In this document: positions 35,546-46,294 of the stretch, in pieces | How positions within the stretch are numbered: the stretch's first letter is position 1 | How the letters are laid out: each line of letters begins with the position of its first letter | Source of the DNA: Streptomyces specialis | Lineage (GTDB): Bacteria > Actinomycetota > Actinomycetes > Streptomycetales > Streptomycetaceae | DNA length: 64,000 nucleotides | Reading direction: 5' to 3' | Assembly: GCF_001493375.1 (NCBI RefSeq) | Contig: NZ_LN929893.1 | Coordinates: forward strand, 109,907 to 173,906 | Notes under the pieces: model-generated | What the model was told of the DNA's origin: nothing | The model's database searches: none | Seen by the model: the letters and a program-made list of their open reading frames with translations, nothing else | Program-made: the position numbers and the translations under genes

Positions 35546-36220
35546 TCACCCGGACGTGGCGCGGCCGGCGGCCTTCTCCGCCCGCTCCCGCAGGGCGCGC
35601 ACCGCCGCCGCCGGGTCCTCGGCGCCGTACACGGCGGAGCCGGCCACGAACACGTCCGCGCCCGCCTCGGCGCATCGCTCGATCGTGTCGGCGGAGACAC
35701 CGCCGTCGACCTGGAGCCACAGCGGCAGCCCGTGACGTTCGATCAGACGCCGGGTGCGCCGGATCTTCGGCAGCATGATGTCGAGGAACGCCTGCCCACC
35801 GAAACCGGGTTCGACCGTCATCACCAGAATCATGTCCAGTTCCGGCAGCAGGTCCTCGTACGGCTCGATCGGTGTGGCCGGCTTCAGCGCGAGCGAGGCG
35901 CGCGCGCCCTGCGCGCGGATCTCGCGGGCCAGCCGGACGGGCGCGGCGGCGGCCTCGGCGTGGAAGGGGACCGAGCCGGCCCCGGCCTCCGCGTAGGCGG
36001 GCGCCCAGCGGGCCGGGTCCTCGATCATGAGATGGCAGTCCAGCGGCGTGTCCGTGGCCTTGCCGAGCGCCTCGACGACGGGCAGTCCGAGCGTCAGGTT
36101 GGGCACGAAGTGGTTGTCCATGACGTCGATGTGGAGCCAGTCGGCCCCCTTGACGGCCGCCGCCTCCTCGGCGAGGCGGGCGAAGTCGGCGGACAGCATG
36201 CTGGGATTGATCTGAGCCAT
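35546..36220 (-). CDS. rpe: Ribulose-phosphate 3-epimerase
   Basis: A 224-residue TIM barrel that interconverts ribulose-5-phosphate and xylulose-5-phosphate. Motifs are [35 protein letters not shown] (metal His/Asp), [25 protein letters not shown] and [20 protein letters not shown]. Every catalytic residue is present. It is separated from rsmB by 58 bases and from the SorC regulator by 125. Confidence 0.96.
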   Translation of the reverse strand: MAQINPSMLSADFARLAEEAAAVKGADWLHIDVMDNHFVPNLTLGLPVVEALGKATDTPLDCHLMIEDPARWAPAYAEAGAGSVPFHAEAAAAPVRLAREIRAQGARASLALKPATPIEPYEDLLPELDMILVMTVEPGFGGQAFLDIMLPKIRRTRRLIERHGLPLWLQVDGGVSADTIERCAEAGADVFVAGSAVYGAEDPAAAVRALRERAEKAAGRATSG

Positions 36221-36278
36221 GGCCTCAAGTATTCAGCAGTTCCGCAGGCGGCGCGCACACGCGTGCGGGCCCGCCGCC

Positions 36279-37709
36279 TCACGCCGTGCGGCGCAGCAGC
36301 GCGAGGTACATCGCGTCGGTGCCGTGCAGGTGGGGCCACAACTGGACGTCCGGGCCCTCGCCCAGCTCCGGCACGCCCGGCAGCAGCGGGCGGGCGTCGA
36401 TCCACTCGGCACCGGCGCCCGGCAGCCCCTTCAGCACGTCCGCGACGACGAGCCGGGTCTCGGCCAGATGCGGGGAGCAGGTCGCGTACCCCACGACGCC
36501 GCCGGGCCGCACCGAGGCCAACGCGCCCCGCAGCAGCTCACGCTGAAGCGCCGTCAGCCCGTCGAGGTCCTCGGGCCTGCGCCGCCAGCGCGCCTCGGGG
36601 CGGCGCCGCAGCGCGCCCAGGCCGGTGCACGGCACATCGACCAGCACCCGGTCGAACGTGCCCGGCCGCCAGGCGGGGCGGGTGCCGTCGGCGACGACGA
36701 CGTGCGCCGGGCCGGGGTTGCCCTCCAGCGCGCGGGCGACCAGCCTCGCCCGGTGCGGCTGCTTCTCGGCGGCGACCAGGGTGGCGCCGCGCCCGGCGGC
36801 CAGCGCGCCCAGCAGCGCGGCCTTGCCGCCGGGGCCGGCGCAGCCGTCCAGCCAGCGCGTGTCGGGCCCGGACAGCGGGGCGTTGGCGAGGGCGAGGGCC
36901 ACGAGCTGGCTGCCCTCGTCCTGGACGCCCGCCCGTCCGTCGGCGACGGCGTCCAGCGCGCCCGGCTCGCCGCCCTCGGCGAGCCGCACCGCGTACGGCG
37001 ACCAGCGTCCGGGCTCGGCGTGCGGGTCGGCGGCGGGCAACTCCTCGGCGGTGGAACGGCCGGGCCGCGCGACCAGCGTGCCGCGCGGCCGTTCGTTGTC
37101 GGCCGCCAGCAGGGGCTCGATGCCGTCCCGGCCCCCGCCGAGCGCGTCCCACAGGGCGGCGACGATCCAGCGCGGGTGGGCGTACTTCAGCGACAGGTGC
37201 CGCTCGGCGTCCTCCTCGTACGGCGGCGCCAGCTCGGTCACCCAGCCGTCGAGGTCGCGGGCGGCGACCCGGCGCAGCACCGCGTTGACGAACTTGGCCC
37301 GCCCGTCGCCCAGCACGCAGCGGGCCAGCTCGACGGCCGAACTCACCGCCGCGTGGCTGGGGATGCGGGTGCCCAGGAGCTGGTGGGCGCCGAGGGACAG
37401 CACGTCCAGCACCGGCGGATCGACCTCCCGCAGCGGCCGGTCCACGCACGCGGCGAGCACCGCGTCGTAGGTGCCCTGGCGGCGCAGGGTGCCGTAGACC
37501 AGCTCGGTGGCGAGGGCGGCGTCCCTGGCGTCGAGGGTGCCGGCCTCCCGGGCCCGGCCCAGCAGCGGGGGCAGCACGAGGTTGGCGTACGCGGCGCGTT
37601 CGTCCACGGCGCGCAGCGCGTCGTAGGCGAGGATCCGGACCGGGTCCTTGTGGGGACGGCGGTAGGGCCTGGGGCGGCTGCGCGGCCGGCTGCTCACGGG
37701 GTGGGTCAC
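36279..37709 (-). CDS. rsmB: 16S rRNA m5C967 methyltransferase
   Basis: A 476-residue enzyme. A NusB-like RNA-binding domain covers ~25-165 (DPVRILAYDALRAVDERAAYAN). The SAM-dependent domain has WLDGCAGPGGKAALLGALA (~285-303) and the two cysteines in VLVDVPCTGLGALRR and GYATCSPHLAETR, of which the second type forms the covalent link. RsmB methylates C967 of 16S rRNA. GTG 37709 is weakly supported by a ribosome site; GTG 37697 is an alternative. It lies 66 bases after fmt. Confidence 0.95.
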   Translation of the reverse strand: MTHPVSSRPRSRPRPYRRPHKDPVRILAYDALRAVDERAAYANLVLPPLLGRAREAGTLDARDAALATELVYGTLRRQGTYDAVLAACVDRPLREVDPPVLDVLSLGAHQLLGTRIPSHAAVSSAVELARCVLGDGRAKFVNAVLRRVAARDLDGWVTELAPPYEEDAERHLSLKYAHPRWIVAALWDALGGGRDGIEPLLAADNERPRGTLVARPGRSTAEELPAADPHAEPGRWSPYAVRLAEGGEPGALDAVADGRAGVQDEGSQLVALALANAPLSGPDTRWLDGCAGPGGKAALLGALAAGRGATLVAAEKQPHRARLVARALEGNPGPAHVVVADGTRPAWRPGTFDRVLVDVPCTGLGALRRRPEARWRRRPEDLDGLTALQRELLRGALASVRPGGVVGYATCSPHLAETRLVVADVLKGLPGAGAEWIDARPLLPGVPELGEGPDVQLWPHLHGTDAMYLALLRRTA

Positions 37710-37775
37710 TTTCGCAGTACGGAACGGTGGACTGTCCAGGGTACGGGCGCCCCACCGGGCGGCGCCCGGAGCCGT

Positions 37776-38708
37776 CTAGTCGCCCAGCCGTTCGCCCGGG
37801 GCGACGCGGATGCCGCGGGCCCAGTCGGCGGCGGGCATCGGGCGCTTGCCCTGGGGCTGGACCCAGTTCAGTCGCACGGCGTGCGAGCCGGTGCCGACCC
37901 GGACGGTGTGCTTGTCGGCGGCCAGTTCGGCGGGCGCGAGGTCCGTGCGCTCGGGGGCGAGCGCGACCTGCCGCAGCTTGAGCCGCTCGCCGCGGAACAC
38001 GGTCCACGCGCCGGGCGCCGGGGTGCAGGCCCGCACCAGCCGGTCCACCCGCAGCGCGGGCGCGGTCCAGTCCACGGCGGCGTCCTCGACGGAGAGCTTG
38101 GGGGCGAGGGTGACGCCCTCGGCGGGCTGCGGAACGGCGTGCAGGGTGCCGTCCTCGATGCCGTCCATGGTGGCGGCCAGCAGCCCGGAACCGGCCAGCG
38201 CGAGCCGGGTCAGCAGATCGCCGCTGGTGTCGTCGGGACGGATCCGCTCGGTCAGGACGCCGTACACCGGGCCGGAGTCCAGGCCCTCCTCGATGAGGAA
38301 CGTGGTGGCGCCGGTGACCTCGTCCCCGGCGAGCACGGCGTGCTGCACGGGCGCGGCGCCGCGCCAGGCGGGCAGCAGCGAGAAGTGCAGGTTGACCCAG
38401 CCGTGGCGCGGGATGTCGAGGGCGGCCTTGGGCAGCAGCGCGCCGTAGGCGACCACCGGGCAGCAGTCGGGGGCGATGGCCCGGAGCCGGTCGAGGAACT
38501 CCGGCTCGCGCGGCCGGGCCGGGCGGAGGATCTCGATGCCCGCCTCGCGGGCGCGCTCGGCGACCGGACTCGGCGCCAGCCGGCGCCCCCGGCCGGCCGG
38601 GGCGTCGGGCCGCGTGACGACGGCCGCCCCCTCGTGCCGCCCGGACGCGAGCAGGGCGTCGAGCGCGGGGACGGCGACCTCCGGAGTGCCGGCGAAGACG
38701 AGCCTCAT
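37776..38708 (-). CDS. fmt: Methionyl-tRNA formyltransferase
   Basis: A 310-residue enzyme that formylates initiator Met-t[23 protein letters not shown] is the classic start. The active-site [20 protein letters not shown] (Asn, His) and the Asp in [19 protein letters not shown] are present, followed by a C-terminal tRNA-binding domain (~210-310). ATG 38708 matches the family start. The upstream region is broken by an adapter join about 100 bases away, but the 9-bp repeat there indicates that nothing is missing. Confidence 0.96.
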   Translation of the reverse strand: MRLVFAGTPEVAVPALDALLASGRHEGAAVVTRPDAPAGRGRRLAPSPVAERAREAGIEILRPARPREPEFLDRLRAIAPDCCPVVAYGALLPKAALDIPRHGWVNLHFSLLPAWRGAAPVQHAVLAGDEVTGATTFLIEEGLDSGPVYGVLTERIRPDDTSGDLLTRLALAGSGLLAATMDGIEDGTLHAVPQPAEGVTLAPKLSVEDAAVDWTAPALRVDRLVRACTPAPGAWTVFRGERLKLRQVALAPERTDLAPAELAADKHTVRVGTGSHAVRLNWVQPQGKRPMPAADWARGIRVAPGERLGD

Positions 38709-38812
38709 CGTGGGTGTGTCACCTGATCCGTTCATGGCGGGCGGTCCGGGAGATGCGGAAAGAAGTCTACGGTCCGGAACACGGGGCGGCGCTTTGAGGG
38801 GTGTTTGAGGGG

Positions 38813-38965
38813 TGTCTCTTCTACACCTCTCCGTGCCCCCGATACACGCAGCAAAGGAGTCTACGAGGAGAAGAAGGAAAAAGTTATGTATGTTCGAGCA
38901 GAAGACGGCATACGAGATTTCTGCCTGTATCGGGGGCTCGGAGATATGTAAAAGAAAAGAAACAG
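38813..38965. other. Nextera adapter artefact, two inverted i7 arms
   Basis: TGTCTCTT (38813-38820) opens a degraded mosaic end and i7 arm. From about 38895 a near-perfect P7 sequence (GCAGAAGACGGCATACGAGA) leads to index TTCTGCCT, the reverse complement of AGGCAGAA, then a degraded second mosaic end finishing in AACAG at 38965. TTTGAGGGG precedes and follows the insert (38804-38812, 38966-38974). Confidence 0.95.
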
Positions 38966-39055
38966 TTTGAGGGGTAGGGGGAGGGGCGTGCGGATCGGTG
39001 TGCGCTCCCGTGTGGTGATGTCGCGCCCCATCAGCGTGACTCCGGCGACCGGTGA

Positions 39056-39634
<579 letters not shown>

Positions 39635-39649
39635 GCCGCGCGCCCGTGG

Positions 39650-41885
39650 TCAGCCGATGTCGGGCGGATCGACGCGGACCCAGGCCCGCGCCCCGTCGTG
39701 CCGGGCGAGCCGGGCGGCCTGGGCCGTCTTCAGGGCGGCGGCGAGCGGGCCGCCGCTGCCGGGCGGCACCCGGATCAGCGCCCGTTCCCACCGCTCGCCG
39801 GGCGGCGGCTCCCCCGTGCGGCGCGGCCGGCCCGGTTCGGTGACGGGCAGCGGCACCGGGCCGAGGATCTCGGCGGCGGGCGGCAGCCGTACGGCGGCGA
39901 GCAGCGCCGCGACCGCCTCCGGGGGGCCGCTGACGGCGGCCATCCGGGAGACGGGCGGGAAGCCCAGCGCCGCGCGGTCGGCCAGTTCACGCACCGCGTG
40001 CCCGGCCGGGTCCCAGCGCACCAGGGACTGCACCGGCCGCAGCGTCGGCTCCGCGAGAACCACCACCGTGCCGCCGTCGCCCTGCGGCCGGACCCGCGCC
40101 GCCGCGTTCAGCCAGCGGCGCAGCGCCTCCTCCCCCGACCGCAGGTCGGGGCGGCCGAGCAGCGCCCAGCCGTCGAGCAGCAGCGCCGTCGCGTAGCCGG
40201 GCCCCTCCGGGACGGGTTCGGCGCCCGGTGTGCTGACGACCAGGGCGGGCCGGTCCGGCACGGTGTCCACCACGTGGTCCCGGCCGGAGGTGCGGACCGG
40301 GACGGCGGGGAACGCGCGGCCCAGCTCCTCGGCGGTGCGCCGGGCACCGATCACGACGGCCCGCAGCCGCCCGTTGCCGCACTCCTCGCAGGGCCAGCCG
40401 GGGGCCTCGGTCCCGCACCAGCCGCAGCGCAGCGCCTCGTCGGCGCCCACGGCGGCCAGCGGCCCGTGGCACCGACCGCAGCGGGCCGGGGTGCGGCAGC
40501 GGGCGCAGGCGAGCCGGGGCGCGTACCCCCGGCGCGGCACCTGGACGAGCACCGGGCCCCGGGCCAGCCCGTCGCGCAGGGCCTGCCAGGCGAGGCTGGG
40601 CAGCCGGGCCGAGCGGGCGGCCGGGTCGCGGGCCTCGTCGCCGCCGCCGACGGTCCGGACCAGCGGCGCGGTGGCCCGCACGGTGTCACGTCCGGCGGTG
40701 AGCGGCCGGGCCCAGCCGGTCTCCACGAGCTGCGCCGCCTCGGCGGTGAGCGCGTGCCCGCCGAGCAGCACGGCCGCGCCGTCCTGCGCGGCGCGCAGCA
40801 CCAGCACGTCGCGGGCGTGCGGGTGGGGGGCGCGGTCGTCGCGGTGCGCCTCGTCGCCGTCGTCCCAGATCGCGGCCAGGCCGAGGTCCCGGACGGGGGC
40901 GAACATGGCGGCCCGGGTGCCGACGACGCACCGGACGGCGCCCCGGCTGACGGCGAGCCAGCGCCGGTACCGCGCCTCGGGTCCGGCGTCGGCGGTGAGC
41001 AGCACATGGTGGTCCGCGCCGAGCAGCGCGGTGAGCGCGGCGTCGGCGCGGGCGGCGGCGCGGCCGTCCGGCAGCACGGCCAGCGCGCCGCGCCCGGCGG
41101 CCAGCGTGGTGGCCAGCGCGCGGGCCAGCTCGTCGGGCCAGTGCGGGCCCGGCAGGGCGGTCCACACCGCCCGGGGCGCGTCGCCCCTGGTCAGGGCGTC
41201 GAGGAACGCCGGGCCGTGCGGGTAGCGGGTCCAGCTTCCGGGGCCAGGGGCGACGCGACCCGGGCGGTGTGGACCTCGCCCGCGGGCGCGCGCGCCAGCA
41301 GCGGCTTCCCCGGTCGCCGCGCCCGGCGGGCGCGGCTCCCTGCCACCGAGCGGGCCCTCGGTCCGGCGCTGCGGCGGGTGTGCCGCCGCGGGGCCGACCG
41401 GTCCGCCGGGGCGGGACGGCGAGCTGGACGACGTCGGCGAGGGCCCCGGCGTACCGGTCGGCCACGGCGCGGCACAGCCGCAGCAGCGCGGGATCGAGGA
41501 CCCGCTCGGTGGACAGGACCTGCGCCAGCGGGGCGAGGACCCCGGGGAAGTCGCTGTCGGCGCGGCGCTCGACGACGAACCCGTTGATCAGGCCGCCGCC
41601 CTCGCGGCGGCCCTCGCGCTGGCGGGCGCCGAAGCGGACCCGGACCCGGACGCCGGGCTGGGCCTCGGCGTCCATGGCGGCGGGCACCGCGTAGTCGAAG
41701 AGCCGGTCGAGGTGGACGAGGCCCTTGTCGACCAGGACGCGGGCGACGGGCAGGTCGGCGGCCAACGCCGCGTTCCGCCAGGTGCGGGGCCTGGCCCGGG
41801 GCGCGCCGGGCGCGGACCGCTTGACCAGCGCGAGCTGCTCCACGCCGGCCGGGCCGCCGGCGCGCTCGTGTCCCTCGTCCTCCAC
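39650..41885 (-). pseudogene. priA: Primosomal protein PriA (frame interrupted twice, likely sequencing error)
   Basis: The N terminus reads from GTG 41885 (KGLVHLDRLFDYAVPAAMDA, then GLINGFVVERRADSDFPGVL) through VADRYAGALADVVQLAVPP. The frame then moves within a variable linker (~41300-41420), and again near 41237-41240, before continuing from WTALPGPHWPDELARAL to the end. Each shift equals one missing base; GC at third codon positions follows the frame change. The C-terminal part has the PriA zinc cysteines (CARCRTPARCGRCH, CGWCG, CEECG). As in other actinobacterial PriA proteins, the helicase motifs are degraded (WDDGDEAH in place of DEAH), so it may lack helicase activity. Total about 745 residues if repaired. 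PriA restarts stalled replication forks and is normally kept intact. Confidence 0.85.
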
Positions 41886-41912
41886 GCGGGCCAGTACACC
41901 AGACGGGTCGGA

Positions 41913-41945
41913 CGGTCCGGCGCCCCCGGCGGGGGCCCCGGACCG
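41913..41945. terminator. Hairpin between metK and priA
   Basis: GGTCCGG-C-GCCCCC, loop GGC, GGGGGC-C-CCGGACC: thirteen pairs and a C-C mismatch, right after the metK stop on the minus strand. Strong GC hairpin without a U tract. Confidence 0.65.
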
Positions 41946-41959
41946 TCGCGGACCGTTTC

Positions 41960-43183
41960 CTACAGGCCGGCCGCGGCGCGCAGCGCGTCCACGCGGTCGG
42001 TGCGCTCCCAGGTGAAGTCCGGCAGCTCACGGCCGAAGTGGCCGTAGGCCGCGGTCTGGGCATAGATCGGGCGCAGCAGGTCCAGGTCGCGGATGATGGC
42101 GGCCGGACGCAGGTCGAACACGTCGGTGATGGCCTGCTCGATGCGCTCGGCCGGCACGGTCGCGGTGCCGAAGGTCTCCACGAAGAGACCGACCGGCTCG
42201 GCCTTGCCGATGGCGTAGGCGACCTGGACCTCGCAGCGGGAGGCGAGCCCGGCCGCGACCACGTTCTTGGCGACCCAGCGCATGGCGCAGGCGGCGGAAC
42301 GGTCCACCTTCGACGGGTCCTTGCCGGAGAACGCGCCGCCGCCGTGCCGGGCCATGCCGCCGTAGGTGTCGATGATGATCTTCCGGCCGGTGAGCCCGGC
42401 GTCGCCCATCGGGCCGCCGATCTCGAACCGCCCGGTCGGGTTGACCAGCAGCCGGTAGCCCTCGGTGTCGAGCTTGATGCCCTCGTCGACCAGGGCCTTC
42501 AGCTCGGCCTCGACGACGAACTCCCTGATGTCGGGGGCCAGCAGCGAGTCCAGGTCGATGTCGCTGGCGTGCTGGCTGGAAACGACCACGGTGTCCAGGC
42601 GGACGGCCTTGTCGCCGTCGTACTCGATGGTGACCTGGGTCTTGCCGTCGGGCCGCAGGTAGGGGATGGTCCCGTTCCTGCGGACCTCGGAGAGGCGGTG
42701 CGACAGGCGGTGGGCCAGCCGGATGGGGAGCGGCATCAGCTCGGGCGTCTCGTCGCAGGCGTAGCCGAACATCAGGCCCTGGTCGCCCGCGCCCTGGCGG
42801 TCCAGCTCGTCCGTCTCCTTGCCCTCGGCGGCACCCTCGACCCTGGCCTCGTACGCGGCGTCCACGCCCTGGGCGATGTCGGGAGACTGGGAGCCGATGG
42901 AGACGGAGACGCCGCAGGAGGCGCCGTCGAACCCCTTCTTGGAGGAGTCGTAGCCGATCTCCAGGATCTTGTTCCGGACCAGGGCCGCGATCGGCGCGTA
43001 CGCCTTGGTCGTGACCTCTCCGGCCACATGGACCAGACCGGTGGTGATCAGGGTCTCGACCGCCACGCGCGAGGAGGGGTCCTCCTTGAGGAGCGCGTCG
43101 AGAATGGTGTCGCTGATCTGGTCGGCGATCTTGTCGGGGTGACCTTCGGTCACGGACTCCGAGGTGAAGAGACGGCGGGACAC
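41960..43183 (-). CDS. metK: S-adenosylmethionine synthetase
   Basis: A 407-residue enzyme making SAM from methionine and ATP. Signature motifs are [36 protein letters not shown] and [18 protein letters not shown]. All three domains are present. GTG 43183 has GGGAG five bases upstream. SAM level affects development and antibiotic output in Streptomyces. I saw no SAM riboswitch in the leader. Confidence 0.97.
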   Translation of the reverse strand: MSRRLFTSESVTEGHPDKIADQISDTILDALLKEDPSSRVAVETLITTGLVHVAGEVTTKAYAPIAALVRNKILEIGYDSSKKGFDGASCGVSVSIGSQSPDIAQGVDAAYEARVEGAAEGKETDELDRQGAGDQGLMFGYACDETPELMPLPIRLAHRLSHRLSEVRRNGTIPYLRPDGKTQVTIEYDGDKAVRLDTVVVSSQHASDIDLDSLLAPDIREFVVEAELKALVDEGIKLDTEGYRLLVNPTGRFEIGGPMGDAGLTGRKIIIDTYGGMARHGGGAFSGKDPSKVDRSAACAMRWVAKNVVAAGLASRCEVQVAYAIGKAEPVGLFVETFGTATVPAERIEQAITDVFDLRPAAIIRDLDLLRPIYAQTAAYGHFGRELPDFTWERTDRVDALRAAAGL

Positions 43184-43268
43184 ATCGCTCCCTGGGTTGC
43201 AGCGGCTGCTGGCTCAAGCACTGGCTGAAAAGCACTGGCGACGGGCCACGGTGGGCACGGTCGGCGCC

Positions 43269-43296
43269 AGTGTATCCGGCGGGGAGGCCGTGTGAA
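43269..43296 (-). promoter_or_regulatory. Probable metK promoter
   Basis: On the minus strand, TTCACA (43296-43291), 16 bases, TACACT (43274-43269). Transcription would start near 43262, giving a leader of about 79 bases that contains two copies of GCCAGTGCTT. Confidence 0.5.
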
Positions 43297-43437
43297 CCTG
43301 TGGCGCAGAGCCCGGTTCGCACCGCCTCGGAAGGTCAACTTTAACGGCCGGACGTCACTCTGAGGAGGGCGCGCCCGCACTGCGAGACGGTGACCGGCGG
43401 CGCCCCGGCGCCGTCGCGCGGCCGTGCCCGCCCGCGC

Positions 43438-44652
43438 TCAGACGGGCCAGTGCCGGACCACGGCGTCCCAGACCCGATCGGCCAGCGCCTCCTTGGGACC
43501 GTGCGGAACGGCGGTCTCGCCGCCCGCGGCCTCGATGATCACGGCCTCGTTCTCCTCGGTGCCGAAGGCCAGCCCGTCCCCCACCTGGTTCACCACCAGC
43601 AGGTCGCAGCCCTTGCGGGCGAGCTTGGCGCGGCCGTTGGCCAGGACGTTCTCGGTCTCGGCGGCGAAGCCCACCACGATCTGGCCGGGCACGGGCCGGG
43701 CGGCGGAGAGTTCGGCGAGGACGTCGGGGTTGCGGACCAGGGCGACCGGCTCGGGGTCCTGGCCGTCCCGCTTCTTGATCTTCTGGCCGGCGCGGGCGGC
43801 GGGCCTGAAGTCGGCCACGGCGGCGGCCATCACCACCGCGTCGGCGTCGGCGGCGGCCTTCAGCACGGCGCCGCGCAGCTCCTCGGCGGTGCCCACCCGG
43901 ACGACGTCCGCCCCGGCCGGGTCGGGCAGCGCGGTGTTGGCGGCGACCAGGGTGACCCGGGCGCCGCGGGCGACGGCGGTGCGGGCGAGGGCGTACCCCT
44001 GCTTGCCGGAGGAACGGTTGCCCAGGTAGCGGACCGGGTCCAGCGGCTCCCGGGTGCCGCCGGCGCTGATCACCACGTGCCGGCCGGCGAGGTCCGTGTC
44101 CAGGGCGCGCGGGCCCCGGTCGAGGACGCGGCGGCAGATCTCGAACAGCGCCTCGGGGTCCGGCAGCCGGCCCTTGCCGGTGTCGACGCCGGTGAGGCGG
44201 CCCACGGCGGGCTCGACGACGACGCAGCCCCGGCGGCGGAGCGTGGCCACGTTCTCCTGGGGGGCGGGGGGTTCCCACATCTCGGTGTGCATCGCGGGCG
44301 CGAAGACCACCGGACATCGCGCGGTGAGCAGGACGTTGGTCAGCAGGTCGTCCGCCCGGCCGCCCGCGGCCCGGGCGAGCACGTCGGCGGTGGCGGGGGC
44401 GATGACGACGAGGGCGGCGCGCTGCCCGATCCGCACGTGGGGCACCTCGTGCACGTCGTCCCAGACCTCGGTGGCGACGGGGGCGCCGGAGAGCGCGGAC
44501 CAGGTGGCGGCGCCGACGAAGTGCAGCGCGGACGCGGTGGGGACGACACGGACCTCGTGCCCGGACTCGGTGAGGCGCCTCAGCAGCTCACACGCCTTGT
44601 ACGCGGCGATCCCGCCGCCCACGCCGAGGACGACCCGGGGCTGCTGCTCCAT
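43438..44652 (-). CDS. coaBC: Phosphopantothenoylcysteine decarboxylase/synthetase
   Basis: A 404-residue bifunctional enzyme of coenzyme A synthesis. The N-terminal CoaC half has VLGVGGGIAAYKACELLRRL, the substrate-binding FAPAMHTEMWEPPAPQ and the catalytic Cys in RRRGCVVVEP. The CoaB half begins near residue 185 (VVISAGGTREPLDPVRYLGN) and includes AAAVADFRP and the KIKK motif. ATG 44652 is the conserved start. It follows rpoZ, with a strong hairpin between the two genes. Confidence 0.96.
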   Translation of the reverse strand: MEQQPRVVLGVGGGIAAYKACELLRRLTESGHEVRVVPTASALHFVGAATWSALSGAPVATEVWDDVHEVPHVRIGQRAALVVIAPATADVLARAAGGRADDLLTNVLLTARCPVVFAPAMHTEMWEPPAPQENVATLRRRGCVVVEPAVGRLTGVDTGKGRLPDPEALFEICRRVLDRGPRALDTDLAGRHVVISAGGTREPLDPVRYLGNRSSGKQGYALARTAVARGARVTLVAANTALPDPAGADVVRVGTAEELRGAVLKAAADADAVVMAAAVADFRPAARAGQKIKKRDGQDPEPVALVRNPDVLAELSAARPVPGQIVVGFAAETENVLANGRAKLARKGCDLLVVNQVGDGLAFGTEENEAVIIEAAGGETAVPHGPKEALADRVWDAVVRHWPV

Positions 44653-44706
44653 CGCTCGGCCTCCTCCCGCTCTCGTCGGCGAACCGGCACCGTCCATCCT
44701 GCACCA

Positions 44707-44758
44707 CGGCATGCCACGGGCCCGGCGGGGGGGGGCCCGCCGGGCCCGTGGCATGCCG
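44707..44758. terminator. Very strong 23-bp hairpin between rpoZ and coaBC
   Basis: A perfect 23-bp inverted repeat (CGGCATGCCACGGGCCCGGC... and its complement) around a loop of six G. It lies 28 bases after the rpoZ stop and 54 before coaBC. It should end the gmk-rpoZ transcript, so coaBC probably has its own promoter, or expression is reduced by attenuation. Confidence 0.8.
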
Positions 44759-44786
44759 GCGAACGAGCCCGGCCGGCCGCTTCCGG

Positions 44787-45059
44787 TCAGTCCGTGGCGC
44801 CTTCGACGGCCTCGGAGGTCAGCAGGCCCGCGTTGATCTCGCGGAGCGCGATCGACAGGGGCTTCTCGTGCACGTGGGTGTCCACGAGCGGGCCGACGTA
44901 CTCCAGCAGACCCTCGCCGAGCTGCGAGTAGTAGGCGTTGATCTGGCGCGCGCGCTTGGCGGCGTAGATCACCAGGCTGTACTTGGAGTCGGTCGCCTCC
45001 AGCAGCTCGTCGATCGGCGGGTTGATGATGCCCTCGGGCGTGGTGATGGAGGAGGACAC
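44787..45059 (-). CDS. rpoZ: RNA polymerase omega subunit
   Basis: A 90-residue protein. [20 protein letters not shown] and [20 protein letters not shown] are the conserved omega motifs for wrapping the beta' C terminus. It assists polymerase assembly; loss in Streptomyces impairs development and antibiotics. It follows gmk by 64 bases on the same strand, an arrangement typical of bacteria. Confidence 0.97.
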   Translation of the reverse strand: MSSSITTPEGIINPPIDELLEATDSKYSLVIYAAKRARQINAYYSQLGEGLLEYVGPLVDTHVHEKPLSIALREINAGLLTSEAVEGATD

Positions 45060-45123
45060 GCTCTGCCTTCCGCTGGGGATCCGTGGGGCCTACACCCCAC
45101 ATCAACAAATGTCAACAAAATGC

Positions 45124-45675
45124 TCAACGCACCAAGGCTAGCAGCTCGGCGGCGACGTCCTCGACGGAGGTGTTCACCAGGGTGACGTCGAACTCCGGCT
45201 CGGCCGCCAGCTCCGTCCTGGCCGCCGCGAGCCGGCGCTCGATCACCTCGGGGCGCTCGGTGCCCCGGCCGGTGAGCCGGCGGACCAGCTCGTCCCAGCT
45301 CGGCGGCGCGAGGAAGACCAGCCGGGCGTCGGGCATCGAGGCGCGGACCAGCCGGGCACCCTGGAGGTCGATCTCCAGCAGCACCGGATTCCCCGAGGCC
45401 AGCCGGTCGAGGACGGCACGACGGGGCGTTCCGTAGCGGTTCCCGGCGAACTCGGCCCATTCGAGCAGCTCGCCGTTGGCGATCAGCTTGTCGAACTCCT
45501 CGTCGTCCACGAAGAAGTAGTGCACGCCGTGCCGCTCCCCGGGGCGCGGCTTCCGCGTCGTGGCGGAGACGGAGAGCCACACCTCGGGGTGGGCCTTGCG
45601 CATATGGGCGACGACCGTGCTCTTGCCCACCCCGGAGGGGCCGGAGAGCACGGTCAGTCGCGGACGATCGGTCAT
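45124..45675 (-). CDS. gmk: Guanylate kinase
   Basis: A 183-residue kinase converting GMP to GDP. The P-loop is [16 protein letters not shown]. The GMP-binding region is [20 protein letters not shown], and the lid region includes [14 protein letters not shown]. All active-site residues are present. It lies 60 bases downstream of mihF and feeds the GTP pool used also by the rib operon. Confidence 0.97.
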   Translation of the reverse strand: MTDRPRLTVLSGPSGVGKSTVVAHMRKAHPEVWLSVSATTRKPRPGERHGVHYFFVDDEEFDKLIANGELLEWAEFAGNRYGTPRRAVLDRLASGNPVLLEIDLQGARLVRASMPDARLVFLAPPSWDELVRRLTGRGTERPEVIERRLAAARTELAAEPEFDVTLVNTSVEDVAAELLALVR

Positions 45676-45735
45676 GCGGCGATTATCCCGCTTCCCGCGG
45701 CGGTCGCGAAAACCGCCCGCGGGGAGAGGGGGTGT

Positions 45736-46059
45736 TCAGGCGGGGGTGCCGCCGAACTCGCGTTCCAGCGCCGCGATCTGGTTGGAGCCGAGCCCGCGGA
45801 CCCGGCGGCTCTCGGAGATGCCGAGCCGCTCCATGATCTGGCGGGCGCGGACCTTGCCGACGCCAGGCATCGACTCCAGCAGCGCGCTGACCTTCATCTT
45901 GCCGATGACATCGTTCTCCTGGCCCTGCTTGATGACCTCGTGCAGCGAGGCGCCGGAGTGCTTGAGCCGATTCTTGACCTCGGCGCGCTCCCGGCGAGCC
46001 GCGGCGGCCTTCTCAAGCGCGGCTGCGCGCTGTTCAGGGGTAAGGGGCGGAAGAGCCAC
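45736..46059 (-). CDS. mihF: Integration host factor, actinobacterial type
   Basis: A 107-residue nucleoid protein, the sIHF/mIHF family. It has a helical N terminus (TPEQRAAALEKAAAARRERA) and a helix-two turns-helix DNA-binding core (LLESMPGVGKVRARQIMERL, then GISESRRVRGLGSNQIAAL). In S. coelicolor sIHF compacts DNA and is needed for normal sporulation and secondary metabolism. GTG 46059 is the start. A promoter is predicted at 46107-46135. Confidence 0.96.
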   Translation of the reverse strand: MALPPLTPEQRAAALEKAAAARRERAEVKNRLKHSGASLHEVIKQGQENDVIGKMKVSALLESMPGVGKVRARQIMERLGISESRRVRGLGSNQIAALEREFGGTPA

Positions 46060-46106
46060 GCCTACGTCACCTCGGTTGTCGAACTGTCGGATACGGAACG
46101 GTGAGG

Positions 46107-46135
46107 AACCTAGTAGCCCCGCACCGGAGGGGCAA
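46107..46135 (-). promoter_or_regulatory. Probable mihF promoter
   Basis: On the minus strand, TTGCCC (46135-46130), 17 bases, TAGGTT (46112-46107), about 45 bases before the mihF start. Fits a principal-sigma promoter. Confidence 0.5.
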
Positions 46136-46294
46136 CGAGCAACGCGCTCGGGTGCCCCGCTTCGACGGAGACTAGCGGCCGACGCGGCATTAAGTCAGGG
46201 AGAATCGGCAAAAAGTCCTGGTCAGCTCAGGAGCGTCCGCGACATTACCGACATTTGCCCACGTCTGCCACCGCCGGGGGACGGCCGATCACGC

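Noticed and set aside
40000..41000. Functional PriA helicase motor
   Set aside because: The DEAH motif is degraded as in other actinobacterial PriA proteins, so helicase activity is not claimed.
43184..43437. SAM riboswitch upstream of metK
   Set aside because: No conserved SAM-I, II or IV core elements could be found; only a promoter and short repeats.
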